This document shows, in pieces, positions 1 through 10,732 of a stretch of DNA of 64,000 nucleotides; position 1 is the stretch's first letter, and each line of letters starts with the position of its first letter. This DNA is from Channallabes apus (Eukaryota; Chordata; Actinopteri; Siluriformes; Clariidae): positions 1-64,000 of the forward strand of contig CM060109.1 in the NCBI GenBank assembly GCA_030522415.1, in the 5' to 3' direction. The position numbers and the translations under genes are program-made. Under the pieces are notes generated by a model, which saw only the letters and a program-made list of their open reading frames with translations, did no database searches and was not told where the DNA came from.

Positions 1-3000
1 CTAACCCTAACCCTAACCCTAACCCTAACCCTAACCCTAACCCTAACCCTAACCCTAACCCTAACCCTAACCCTAACCCTAACCCTAACCCTAACCCTAA
101 CCCTAACCCTAACCCTAACCCTAACCCTAACCCTAACCCTAACCCTAACCCTAACCCTAACCCTAACCCTAACCCTAACCCTAACCCTAACCCTAACCCT
201 AACCCTAACCCTAACCCTAACCCTAACCCTAACCCTAACCCTAACCCTAACCCTAACCCTAACCCTAACCCTAACCCTAACCCTAACCCTAACCCTAACC
301 CTAACCCTAACCCCTAACCCTAACCCTAACCCTAACCCTAACCCTAACCCTAACCCTAACCCTAACCCTAACCCTAACCCTAACCCTAACCCTAACCCTA
401 ACCCTAACCCTAACCCTAACCCTAACCCTAACCCTAACCCTAACCCTAACCCTAACCCTAACCCTAACCCTAACCCTAACCCTAACCCTAACCCTAACCC
501 TAACCCTAACCCTAACCCTAACCCTAACCCTAACCCTAACCCTAACCCTAACCCTAACCCTAACCCTAACCCTAACCCTAACCCTAACCCTAACCCTAAC
601 CCTAACCCTAACCCTAACCCTAACCCTAACCCTAACCCTAACCCTAACCCTAACCCTAACCCTAACCCTAACCCTAACCCTAACCCTAACCCTAACCCTA
701 ACCCTAACCCTAACCCTAACCCTAACCCTAACCCTAACCCTAACCCTAACCCTAACCCTAACCCTAACCCTAACCCTAACCCTAACCCTAACCCTAACCC
801 TAACCCTAACCCTAACCCTAACCCTAACCCTAACCCTAACCCTAACCCTAACCCTAACCCTAACCCTAACCCTAACCCTAACCCTAACCCTAACCCTAAC
901 CCTAACCCTAACCCTAACCCTAACCCTAACCCTAACCCTAACCCTAACCCTAACCCTAACCCTAACCCTAACCCTAACCCTAACCCTAACCCTAACCCTA
1001 ACCCTAACCCTAACCCTAACCCTAACCCTAACCCTAACCCTAACCCTAACCCTAACCCTAACCCTAACCCTAACCCTAACCCTAACCCTAACCCTAACCC
1101 TAACCCTAACCCTAACCCTAACCCTAACCCTAACCCTAACCCTAACCCTAACCCTAACCCTAACCCTAACCCTAACCCTAACCCTAACCCTAACCCTAAC
1201 CCTAACCCTAACCCTAACCCTAACCCTAACCCTAACCCTAACCCTAACCCTAACCCTAACCCTAACCCTAACCCTAACCCTAACCCTAACCCTAACCCTA
1301 ACCCTAACCCTAACCCTAACCCTAACCCTAACCCTAACCCTAACCCTAACCCTAACCCTAACCCTAACCCTAACCCTAACCCTAACCCTAACCCTAACCC
1401 TAACCCTAACCCTAACCCTAACCCTAACCCTAACCCTAACCCTAACCCTAACCCTAACCCTAACCCTAACCCTAACCCTAACCCTAACCCTAACCCTAAC
1501 CCTAACCCTAACCCTAACCCTAACCCTAACCCTAACCCTAACCCTAACCCTAACCCTAACCCTAACCCTAACCCTAACCCTAACCCTAACCCTAACCCTA
1601 ACCCTAACCCTAACCCTAACCCTAACCCTAACCCTAACCCTAACCCTAACCCTAACCCTAACCCTAACCCTAACCCTAACCCTAACCCTAACCCTAACCC
1701 TAACCCTAACCCTAACCCTAACCCTAACCCTAACCCTAACCCTAACCCTAACCCTAACCCTAACCCTAACCCTAACCCTAACCCTAACCCTAACCCTAAC
1801 CCTAACCCTAACCCTAACCCTAACCCTAACCCTAACCCTAACCCTAACCCTAACCCTAACCCTAACCCTAACCCTAACCCTAACCCTAACCCTAACCCTA
1901 ACCCTAACCCTAACCCTAACCCTAACCCTAACCCTAACCCTAACCCTAACCCTAACCCTAACCCTAACCCTAACCCTAACCCTAACCCTAACCCTAACCC
2001 TAACCCTAACCCTAACCCTAACCCTAACCCTAACCCTAACCCTAACCCTAACCCTAACCCTAACCCTAACCCTAACCCTAACCCTAACCCTAACCCTAAC
2101 CCTAACCCTAACCCTAACCCTAACCCTAACCCTAACCCTAACCCTAACCCTAACCCTAACCCTAACCCTAACCCTAACCCTAACCCTAACCCTAACCCTA
2201 ACCCTAACCCTAACCCTAACCCTAACCCTAACCCTAACCCTAACCCTAACCCTAACCCTAACCCTAACCCTAACCCTAACCCTAACCCTAACCCTAACCC
2301 TAACCCTAACCCTAACCCTAACCCTAACCCTAACCCTAACCCTAACCCTAACCCTAACCCTAACCCTAACCCTAACCCTAACCCTAACCCTAACCCTAAC
2401 CCTAACCCTAACCCTAACCCTAACCCTAACCCTAACCCTAACCCTAACCCTAACCCTAACCCTAACCCTAACCCTAACCCTAACCCTAACCCTAACCCTA
2501 ACCCTAACCCTAACCCTAACCCTAACCCTAACCCTAACCCTAACCCTAACCCTAACCCTAACCCTAACCCTAACCCTAACCCTAACCCTAACCCTAACCC
2601 TAACCCTAACCCTAACCCTAACCCTAACCCTAACCCTAACCCTAACCCTAACCCTAACCCTAACCCTAACCCTAACCCTAACCCTAACCCTAACCCTAAC
2701 CCTAACCCTAACCCTAACCCTAACCCTAACCCTAACCCTAACCCTAACCCTAACCCTAACCCTAACCCTAACCCTAACCCTAACCCTAACCCTAACCCTA
2801 ACCCTAACCCTAACCCTAACCCTAACCCTAACCCTAACCCTAACCCTAACCCTAACCCTAACCCTAACCCTAACCCTAACCCTAACCCTAACCCTAACCC
2901 TAACCCTAACCCTAACCCTAACCCTAACCCTAACCCTAACCCTAACCCTAACCCTAACCCTAACCCTAACCCTAACCCTAACCCTAACCCTAACCCTAAC

Positions 3001-4303
3001 CCTAACCCTAACCCTAACCCTAACCCTAACCCTAACCCTAACCCTAACCCTAACCCTAACCCTAACCCTAACCCTAACCCTAACCCTAACCCTAACCCTA
3101 ACCCTAACCCTAACCCTAACCCTAACCCTAACCCTAACCCTAACCCTAACCCTAACCCTAACCCTAACCCTAACCCTAACCCTAACCCTAACCCTAACCC
3201 TAACCCTAACCCTAACCCTAACCCTAACCCTAACCCTAACCCTAACCCTAACCCTAACCCTAACCCTAACCCTAACCCTAACCCTAACCCTAACCCTAAC
3301 CCTAACCCTAACCCTAACCCTAACCCTAACCCTAACCCTAACCCTAACCCTAACCCTAACCCTAACCCTAACCCTAACCCTAACCCTAACCCTAACCCTA
3401 ACCCTAACCCTAACCCTAACCCTAACCCTAACCCTAACCCTAACCCTAACCCTAACCCTAACCCTAACCCTAACCCTAACCCTAACCCTAACCCTAACCC
3501 TAACCCTAACCCTAACCCTAACCCTAACCCTAACCCTAACCCTAACCCTAACCCTAACCCTAACCCTAACCCTAACCCTAACCCTAACCCTAACCCTAAC
3601 CCTAACCCTAACCCTAACCCTAACCCTAACCCTAACCCTAACCCTAACCCTAACCCTAACCCTAACCCTAACCCTAACCCTAACCCTAACCCTAACCCTA
3701 ACCCTAACCCTAACCCTAACCCTAACCCTAACCCTAACCCTAACCCTAACCCTAACCCTAACCCTAACCCTAACCCTAACCCTAACCCTAACCCTAACCC
3801 TAACCCTAACCCTAACCCTAACCCTAACCCTAACCCTAACCCTAACCCTAACCCTAACCCTAACCCTAACCCTAACCCTAACCCTAACCCTAACCCTAAC
3901 CCTAACCCTAACCCTAACCCTAACCCTAACCCTAACCCTAACCCTAACCCTAACCCTAACCCTAACCCTAACCCTAACCCTAACCCTAACCCTAACCCTA
4001 ACCCTAACCCTAACCCTAACCCTAACCCTAACCCTAACCCTAACCCTAACCCTAACCCTAACCCTAACCCTAACCCTAACCCTAACCCTAACCCTAACCC
4101 TAACCCTAACCCTAACCCTAACCCTAACCCTAACCCTAACCCTAACCCTAACCCTAACCCTAACCCTAACCCTAACCCTAACCCTAACCCTAACCCTAAC
4201 CCTAACCCTAACCCTAACCCTAACCCTAACCCTAACCCTAACCCTAACCCTAACCCTAACCCTAACCCTAACCCTAACCCTAACCCTAACCCTAACCCTA
4301 ACC
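1..4303. repeat. Terminal telomere array, (CCCTAA)n
   Basis: About 717 head-to-tail CCCTAA units run from base 1 to the first non-telomeric bases near 4304. The C-rich strand reads 5' to 3' into the chromosome, as expected for a left chromosome end with the G-rich TTAGGG strand pointing outward. The only departure I see is one extra C near 311-314, which shifts the phase. The array protects the end and binds shelterin; this is known biology, not visible here. The true telomere may be longer than the assembled part. Confidence 0.98.
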
Positions 4304-4835
4304 CGCTTACGCCCGCCCGGAACGACCCACATCCGGGGCACCCAGACCCCCTAACCCTCCTCCGCCCGACGCTTCCGATGGGCCCTGCCCCGACCCTCTA
4401 GCCCCAACGCCCGCGGAGATATGCCCGATCAGCCCCGAAACTTTGGCCGGCTCTCACCCGGCCCCCGAGCGACCCACACCCGGGGGACCAAGCCAGGGTC
4501 GTAGGCCTCGTCCGGCCCGATCCGACGAGCCCTCCCCCAGCTCCCTAACCCTAACCCCCGGGGAGATACGCCCGATAAGGCCCGGGAGCCCCGACACCGG
4601 GTCCTTTCACGCCCCCTACCGGCCGGCCGAAGCCCCCCACACCCGGGAACCCTAGGATAGCCTCGTAGGGCTCGCCCAGACGAATCCAACGAGCCCTCCC
4701 CCAGCTTCCTAGCCCCAAGGGCCGGGGAGATATGGTGGCTGGATGGTGGGTCTTAGCCTGTGTGGACTTTGGAAATTTACCACTTGACTTGTATACATGC
4801 TGGCTGAACCCACCTGGAGGAATTCGACTCTCCCC
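4304..4835. repeat. GC-rich telomere-adjacent junction
   Basis: Immediately inside the telomere lies CpG-rich DNA with repeated phrases (agccctcccccagctycctag, ccggggagatayrcccgat) in at least two degenerate copies of roughly 200 bp, plus an isolated ctaaccctaaccc at 4545-4557. The short reading frames here are arginine/proline-rich products of base composition. It is the proximal end of the same repeat family that forms the arrays at 5380-6120 and 8831-9025. Position and CpG content would suit a promoter for telomeric RNA transcribed leftward (TERRA), but no promoter motif was recognised. Confidence 0.7.
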
Positions 4836-5379
4836 GGCCCAAGGCACCCCCAGGTCGGCCACACTACCCACCAACACCCGCTGGGGCTCCGGGCTCATGG
4901 GACTTTGACCATTTTAGGGTTATACAGTCTTAGGGCTCCCGGGCAGACACCGGCTGGCGCTCTGGGACTCTGCCCGGCCCCAGGCACCCCTAAGTCGGCC
5001 ACACTACCCACCAACACCCGCTCATGGGACTTTGAACATTTTAGGGTCATACTGTCTTAGGGCTACCCGTCTTAGGGTTATACAGGCTTAGGGCTCCCGG
5101 GCTGCGCTCTGGGACTCTGCCCGGCCCCAGGCACCCCTAAGTCGGCCACACTACCCACCAACACCCGCTCATGGGACTTTGAACATTTTAGGGTCATACT
5201 GTCTTAGGGCTACCCGTCTTAGGGTTATACAGGCTTAGGGCTCCCGGGCTGCGCTCTGGGACTCTGCCCGGCCCCAGGCACCCCTAAGTCGGCCACACTA
5301 CCCACCAATACCCGCTGGGGCTCCGGGCTCATGGGACTTTGACATCTTAGGGTCACACAGTCTTAGGGCTCACAGGGTT
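4836..5379. repeat. 147-bp tandem repeat carrying phased TTAGGG motifs
   Basis: Two near-identical units start at 5021 and 5168 (period 147 bp), with a diverged copy before and a partial one after. Each holds a run in which TTAGGG recurs about every 16 bp (for example ttagggtcatactgtc, then ttagggctacccgtc, then ttagggttatacaggc). These motifs are on the plus strand, opposite in orientation to the CCCTAA telomere array. The rest of each unit is GC-rich (gggactctgcccggccccag). Confidence 0.85.
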
Positions 5380-6120
5380 ATGGTTAGGCTGGGGCTAGGG
5401 GACTCTCTCCGGCCCCAGCCCCGCCAACCCTACACACCCTTCCCCGGGGCCCCGGGACCTATCCAACGAGCCCTCCCCCAGCTTCCTAGCCCCAAGGGCC
5501 GGGGAGATATTCACCGAAATGCCCGGACCTTTCTCCGGCTCTCACCCCGCCTCCGAGTGACCCAGCCCGGGGAAACCGACTCATCCTTCCCCGGGGCCCC
5601 GGGACCTATCCAAGGAGCCCTCCCCCAGCTTCCTAGCCCTAAGGGCCGGGGAGATACACCCAGAAATGCCCGGGGGACATTCCCCGGCGCCTACCGGGGC
5701 CCCCTAGCGACCCAGCCCCGCCAACCCTACACAGCCTTCCCGGTGGGCCCGGGTCCTATCCAACGAGCCCTCCCCCAGCTTCCTAGCCCCAAGGGCCGGG
5801 GAGATATTCACCGAAATGCCCGGACCTTTCTCCGGCTCTCACCCCGCCTCCGAGCGACCCAGCCCCGGGAAACTGATTCAGCCTTCCCCGGGGCCCCGGG
5901 ACCTATCCAACGAGCCCTCCCCCAGCTTCCTAGCCCCAAGGGCCGGGGAGATACACCCAGAAATGCCCGGGGGACATTCCCCGGGGCCTACCGGGGCCCC
6001 CTAGCGACCCAGCCCGGCCAACCCTACACAGCCTTCCCGGTGGCCCCGGGACCTATCCAACGAGCCCTCCCCCAGCTTCCTAGCCCCAAGGGCCGGGGAG
6101 ATATTCACCAAAATGTCCCG
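5380..6120. repeat. 147/150-bp alternating higher-order GC-rich tandem array
   Basis: The phrase cctatccaacgagccctccc recurs at 5458, 5605, 5755, 5902 and 6052, spacings 147, 150, 147 and 150. Two unit types alternate, giving a 297-bp higher-order period: one type continues gagatattcaccgaaatgcccgg, the other gagatacacccagaaatgcccgg. A 302-residue frame reads through (5380-6288), but it simply follows the repeat, has no start context or known domain, and is not called a gene. Confidence 0.88.
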
Positions 6121-6324
6121 GGGGGGAACAGCGCCACCCACTGCCCGGCCTGCAGTGCTCCCTCCCTGGGCCCCAGAACCACCAAACTCCGGGGATCGAA
6201 GCCCCAGGTACCCAGCGCCCCATCCGAACCGGGGCACCGCCACTTAAGCCCCCCTACACGGACTCAGCCCTTAATCCCGACCCGCTGAGTAGCTGGACCC
6301 CTGGGATAACTCCGAAATTTCGCC

Positions 6325-6527
6325 GACCCCTGGGAAACCCAGGGACTTAGAAAATTTTTCACTCAGACCCCTGGGAAACCCAGGGACTTAGAAAATTTTT
6401 CACTCAGACCCCTGGGAAACCCAGGGACTTAGAAAATTTTTCACTCAGACCCCTGGGAAACCCAGGGACTTAGAAAATTTTTCACTCAGACCCCTGGGAA
6501 ACCCAGGGACTTAGAAAATTTTTCACA
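6325..6527. repeat. 41-bp tandem array of small hairpins
   Basis: Five nearly perfect copies of a 41-bp unit begin at 6325, 6366, 6407, 6448 and 6489. Every unit contains a perfect 7-bp stem with a 3-base loop, ccctggg-aaa-cccaggg, followed by acttagaaaatttttcac. The array is flanked on its right by a larger related inverted repeat. Confidence 0.9.
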
Positions 6528-6555
6528 AACCTTTCATATAACCAATTCCTATGGG

Positions 6556-6638
6556 GACCCCTGGTATAACTGGGGACTTAGTCGTTTTTTCAAAAGTTTT
6601 TCAGAAATTCTTCTAAGTCCCCAGTTATACCAGGGGTC
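6556..6638. repeat. Perfect 26-bp inverted repeat with 31-nt spacer
   Basis: The left arm (6556-6581) begins gacccctggtataactgggg and the right arm (6613-6638) is its exact reverse complement. The spacer is T/A-rich. The arms resemble the stem and flank of the 41-bp unit next door (gacccctgg then cttag), so array and hairpin share ancestry. Confidence 0.9.
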
Positions 6639-6744
6639 TGGTTCTCCAGGACCAGACCGGTTGTGCTTCATCAATGTCCCCGGGCTTAAGTGGCGGTGCC
6701 CGGGGAGGGATGGGGCGCCGGGTCCTGCCTGGAGCTCAGCTTCA

Positions 6745-8708
6745 GGCTGAAGCCTCCTGGAGGAATGGGACTTTTACCCGGCCAGGGGCACTCTCATCGG
6801 GCACGCTCTGCATTCTTCCATGACCAAAGTCCTTGTGTTTTTCTGACAGGCCGAATCCTTCTGGAGGAATGGGACTTTTACCCAGCCAGGTGCACCTTTC
6901 CCGGCCACACTCTGTATTCCTCCATGACCAAAGTCCTTGTGTTTTTCTGACAGGCCAAATCCTCCTGGAGGAATGGGACTTTTACCCAGCCAGGGTCACC
7001 CTTCCCGGCCACACTCTGCATTCCTCCATGACCAAAGTCCTTGTGTTTTTCTGACAGGCCAAATCCTCCTGGAGGAATGGGACTTTTACCCAGCCAGGGT
7101 CACCCTTCCCGGCCACACTCTGCATTCCTCCATGACCAAAGTCCTTGTGTTTTTAACACAGGCCGAATCCTCCTGGAGGAATGGGACTTTTACCCAGCCA
7201 GGTGCACCTTTCCTGGCCACACTCTGTATTCCTCCATGACCAAAGTCCTTGTGTTTTTCTGACAGGCCAAATCCTCCTGGAGGAATGGGACTTTTACCCA
7301 GCCAGGGTCACCCTTCCTGGCCAAACTCTGCATTCTTCCATGACCAAAGTCCTTGTGTTTTTCTGACAGGCCAAATCCTCCTGGAGGAATGGGACTTTTA
7401 CCCAGCCAGGGTCACCCTTCCTGGCCAAACTCTGCATTCCTCCATGACCAAAGTCCTTGGGTTTTTAACACAGGCCGAATCCTTCTGGAGGAATGGGACT
7501 TTTACCCAGCCAGGGTCACCCTTCCCGGCCACACTCTGCATTCCTCCATGACCAAAGTCCTTGTGTTTTTAACACAGGCCGAATCCTCCTGGAGGAATGG
7601 GACTTTTACCCAGCCAGGGTCACCCTTCCCGGCCACACTCTGCATTCCTCCATGACCAAAGTCCTTGTGTTTTTAACACAGGCCGAATCCTCCTGGAGGA
7701 ATGGGACTTTTACCCAGCCAGGTGCACCTTTCCTGGCCACACTCTGTATTCCTCCATGACCAAAGTCCTTGTGTTTTTCTGACAGGCCAAATCCTCCTGG
7801 AGGAATGGGACTTTTACCCAGCCAGGGTCACCCTTCCTGGCCAAACTCTGCATTCCTCCATGACCAAAGTCCTTGTGTTTTTCTGACAGGCCGAATCCTT
7901 CTGGAGGAATGGGACTTTTACCCAGCCAGGTGCACCTTTCCTGGCCACACTCTGTATTCCTCCATGACCAAAGTCCTTGTGTTTTTAACACAGGCCGAAT
8001 CCTCCTGGAGGAATGGGACTTTTACCCAGCCAGGTGCACCTTTCCTGGCCACACTCTGTATTCCTCCATGACCAAAGTCCTTGTGTTTTTCTGACAGGCC
8101 AAATCCTCCTGGAGGAATGGGACTTTTACCCAGCCAGGGTCACCCTTCCTGGCCAAACTCTGCATTCCTCCATGACCAAAGTCCTTGTGTTTTTAACACA
8201 GGCCGAATCCTCCTGGAGGAATGGGACTTTTACCCAGCCAGGTGCACCTTTCCTGGCCACACTCTGTATTCCTCCATGACCAAAGTCCTTGTGTTTTTCT
8301 GACAGGCCAAATCCTCCTGGAGGAATGGGACTTTTACCCAGCCAGGGTCACCCTTCCTGGCCAAACTCTGCATTCCTCCATGACCAAAGTCCTTGGGTTT
8401 TTAACACAGGCCGAATCCTTCTGGAGGAATGGGACTTTTACCCAGCCAGGGTCACCCTTCCCGGCCAAACTCTGCATTCCTCCATGCCCAAAGTCCTTGG
8501 GTTTTTAACACAGGCCGAATCCTTCTGGAGGAATGGGACTTTTACCCAGCCAGGGTCACCCTTCCCGGCCAAACTCTGCATTCCTCCATGCCCAAAGTCC
8601 TTGGGTTTTTAACACAGGCCGAATCCTTCTGGAGGAATGGGACTTTTACCCAGCCAGGGTCACCCTTCCCGGCCAAACTCTGCATTCCTCCATGACCAAA
8701 GTCCTTGG
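6745..8708. repeat. 104-bp subtelomeric satellite, about 19 copies
   Basis: A 104-bp unit repeats without interruption, with starts near 6748, 6853, 6957 and onward to 8708. Units differ at a few diagnostic positions: ccagccaggtgcaccttt versus ccagccagggtcaccctt, and tttttctgacag versus tttttaacacag. This indicates mixed subtypes and local homogenisation. Each unit carries two dyads: tggaggaatg pairs with cattcctcca, and ggacttt with aaagtcc. The many 60-107-residue overlapping frames in this stretch are repeat shadows, not genes. Confidence 0.95.
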
Positions 8709-8830
8709 GATTTTTTTTTCATTATTATTATGGGACCCAGGTTCTCGATATTTCAATGGGAATGGACCCAGCATGTCAGTTAAATTCCCTTAAGGGTAAA
8801 AACCTCGGGTCTTTTCACCGAGGCATCCGT

Positions 8831-9025
8831 GGAGCCCTTCCCCAGCTTTAGGACACTGAAGCCTGGGGAGATTAGCCATGGGGCTCCCCTAACCCCGACT
8901 CCATGGAGTCCTTCCCCAGCTTTAGGACACTGAAGCCTGGGGAGATTAGCCATGGGGCTCCCCTAACCCCCACTCCGAGGAGTCCTTCCCCAGCTTTAGG
9001 ACACCAAAAGCCGGGGAGATACTCC
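8831..9025. repeat. 74-bp tandem repeat, three copies
   Basis: Units start at 8831, 8905 and 8979 (ggagyccttccccagctttaggacac, then gcctggggagattagccat). The core ccccagcttt...ggggagat is a diverged relative of the core of the array at 5380-6120. Confidence 0.85.
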
Positions 9026-9224
9026 AGCTCACCCAGCTGGAGCTTAGCCTCTCAGCTCCCCTTTTCTCAACATTCTGACCACACCCTTCTGGACACCCTA
9101 TGGCACAGCGATACCTCCACACCGGGGGGAAGGCAGGAATCATGCCGGGGAAGGAGCCTCGTGGGCTTTCTGGATCAGCCACCCCTGCGTAAATCGTGGG
9201 ACTTTCAATATATATAACACTATG

Positions 9225-9440
9225 CACACACAGGCCGAATCCTCATGGAGGAATGGGACTTTTACCCGGCCAGGGGCACTCTCATCGGGCACAATCTGCA
9301 TTCCTCCATGACCAAAGTCCTTGGGATTTTTTTCATTATTATGATTTTCTTATCACAGGCCAAATCCTCATGGAGGAATGGGACTTTTACCCAGCCAGGG
9401 GCACCCTTCCCGGGCACACTCGGTCCCCCGACCCCGCCCA
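9225..9440. repeat. Two diverged outlier copies of the 104-bp satellite
   Basis: Copies at about 9232 and 9356 keep caggccraatcctcatggaggaatgggacttttaccc but are separated by extra T/A-rich sequence (ttttttcattattatgattttc). They sit outside the homogenised array, so they probably escaped concerted evolution. Confidence 0.8.
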
Positions 9441-9639
9441 GGTCAAAAGTATTTGGACACCTCGGATCTTCCCCAAACTCGAGCAGGGGGCCCCCGGGGG
9501 CTGTGGCACACAGGGGCCGCGACCTCAGGCCTCTCCCAGGCCAGTTCCCTTCCTGGGGCACTCCCGAGCCCGGGACCACCGCAGCCCGACTCGCCGTGAG
9601 CCCCACACCCGGGAAAACATATCATAACCCCCGCAGGAG

Positions 9640-10330
9640 CATTTTTGCCATGGGCCCCCAGGGGCCTCGGCGCTCGATCGGGAACAGGTTCTCGATATAG
9701 CAATGGTAAAGACCCAACATGTCAATGTTGGTCCCTAACAGGTAAAAAAATCACAACTTCCCCAAAGTTGGGAGTAGCGGCTCCAAACTCGGCAGGCAAA
9801 CTCCCAGGGCCCGGGGGACCCAGGATCCCGAAGCCCGTGTCCGTAGCACCTTCCCCGGGCTAGTTCCGTCCAGGGGCCCCCTAGGGGCCCGGGACCGCGA
9901 GAGACCGACTCTGCGTGAGCCCCACACCCGGGAAATGGTGTCACTTTCCCGGTAGCAGGTACCCGCTGGTTAGGGTATCCTGACACAGCTTCGCATTAGT
10001 GCAAGGCAATTTTACCCAACATCTCCATATCGGGCCCTTTAATGCAAAGTTGCTCCTAGCGGCTCCAAACTCGGCAGGCAAACTCCCAGGGCCCGGGGGA
10101 CCCGGGATCCCGAAGCCCGTGGCTCTAGCACCTTCCCCGGGCTAGTTCCGTCCAGGGGCCCCCGAGGGCCCCGGGACCACCATAGCCCGACTCGGCGTGA
10201 GCCCTAGGCCCGGGAAATGGTATCGCTTTCCCGCTAGGAGCAACTTTGGGTCGAGGGGCCCCGGGGGCCCCGAGAGTCCCGGAGGGTAAGCGGGGGTCCC
10301 CTGCGGTCCCATCCTCCGGGTCGGAGTCGA
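9640..10330. repeat. 282-bp GC-rich duplicated units
   Basis: The phrase gcggctccaaactcggcagg occurs at 9777 and 10059, and about 180 bp after each is nearly identical (ccttccccgggctagttccg, then gggaccgcgag or gggaccaccat). A weaker copy lies around 9430-9640. No credible open reading frame. Confidence 0.75.
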
Positions 10331-10688
10331 AATCGGGGGTACTTTTTATTCCGGGGCCCCAGGGGCTCCCTGGACCTAAGCCCCGGGGCTAGAGTGGCCA
10401 TGGGAGGCCTGCTGTAGCACCTCGAGCCCTGGGGCCAAAGTCGCAGCCCACTAGCATGGGGAGAAGCCCGCAGGTACTACCACCCCGTGGGGGAAAGCGT
10501 TACTGCAAGGCCGGCAATTTCGATGGAGAACGTGGGTTTCAAAATTGGGTCCGACGATGGACAAGTTGGGCGTGAGGATGTTGGGCCCCATTGAAAATGA
10601 ATGGGTGCCGGGCCCAACATAGCAAATGCGCTCATTTCGGGACACCTAACTAAAAACCACATTGACTTTGGCCCAACATCTCAATGCA
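10331..10688. other. Unclassified GC-rich subtelomeric spacer
   Basis: GC-rich sequence in which gggcccaacat-type phrases recur (gttgggcccc, ggcccaacatag, ggcccaacatctcaatg). It ends directly at an interstitial telomere array. I see no gene or clear tandem period. Confidence 0.5.
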
Positions 10689-10721
<33 letters not shown>

Positions 10722-10732
10722 CCCTAACCCTA
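10689..10732. repeat. Interstitial telomere array
   Basis: About seven CCCTAA units with one aaaccct variant. It has the same orientation as the terminal array and marks the left edge of the first 1.2-kb block. Confidence 0.95.

Noticed and set aside
307..4341. 1344-residue Arg-Val repeat reading frame on the minus strand
   Set aside because: It is the telomere hexamer translated; no gene.
4429..6288. Several proline/arginine-rich frames of 60-302 residues
   Set aside because: They follow the period of GC-rich tandem repeats, occur on both strands and show no domain or start context.
6745..8708. CRISPR-like regular repeat
   Set aside because: Units are contiguous with no unique spacers, and the genome is eukaryotic.
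6690..8793. About twenty overlapping 60-107-residue frames with repeated FSDRPNPPGGMGLLPSQ-like text
   Set aside because: Products of the 104-bp satellite in shifted frames; every unit restarts the same peptide.
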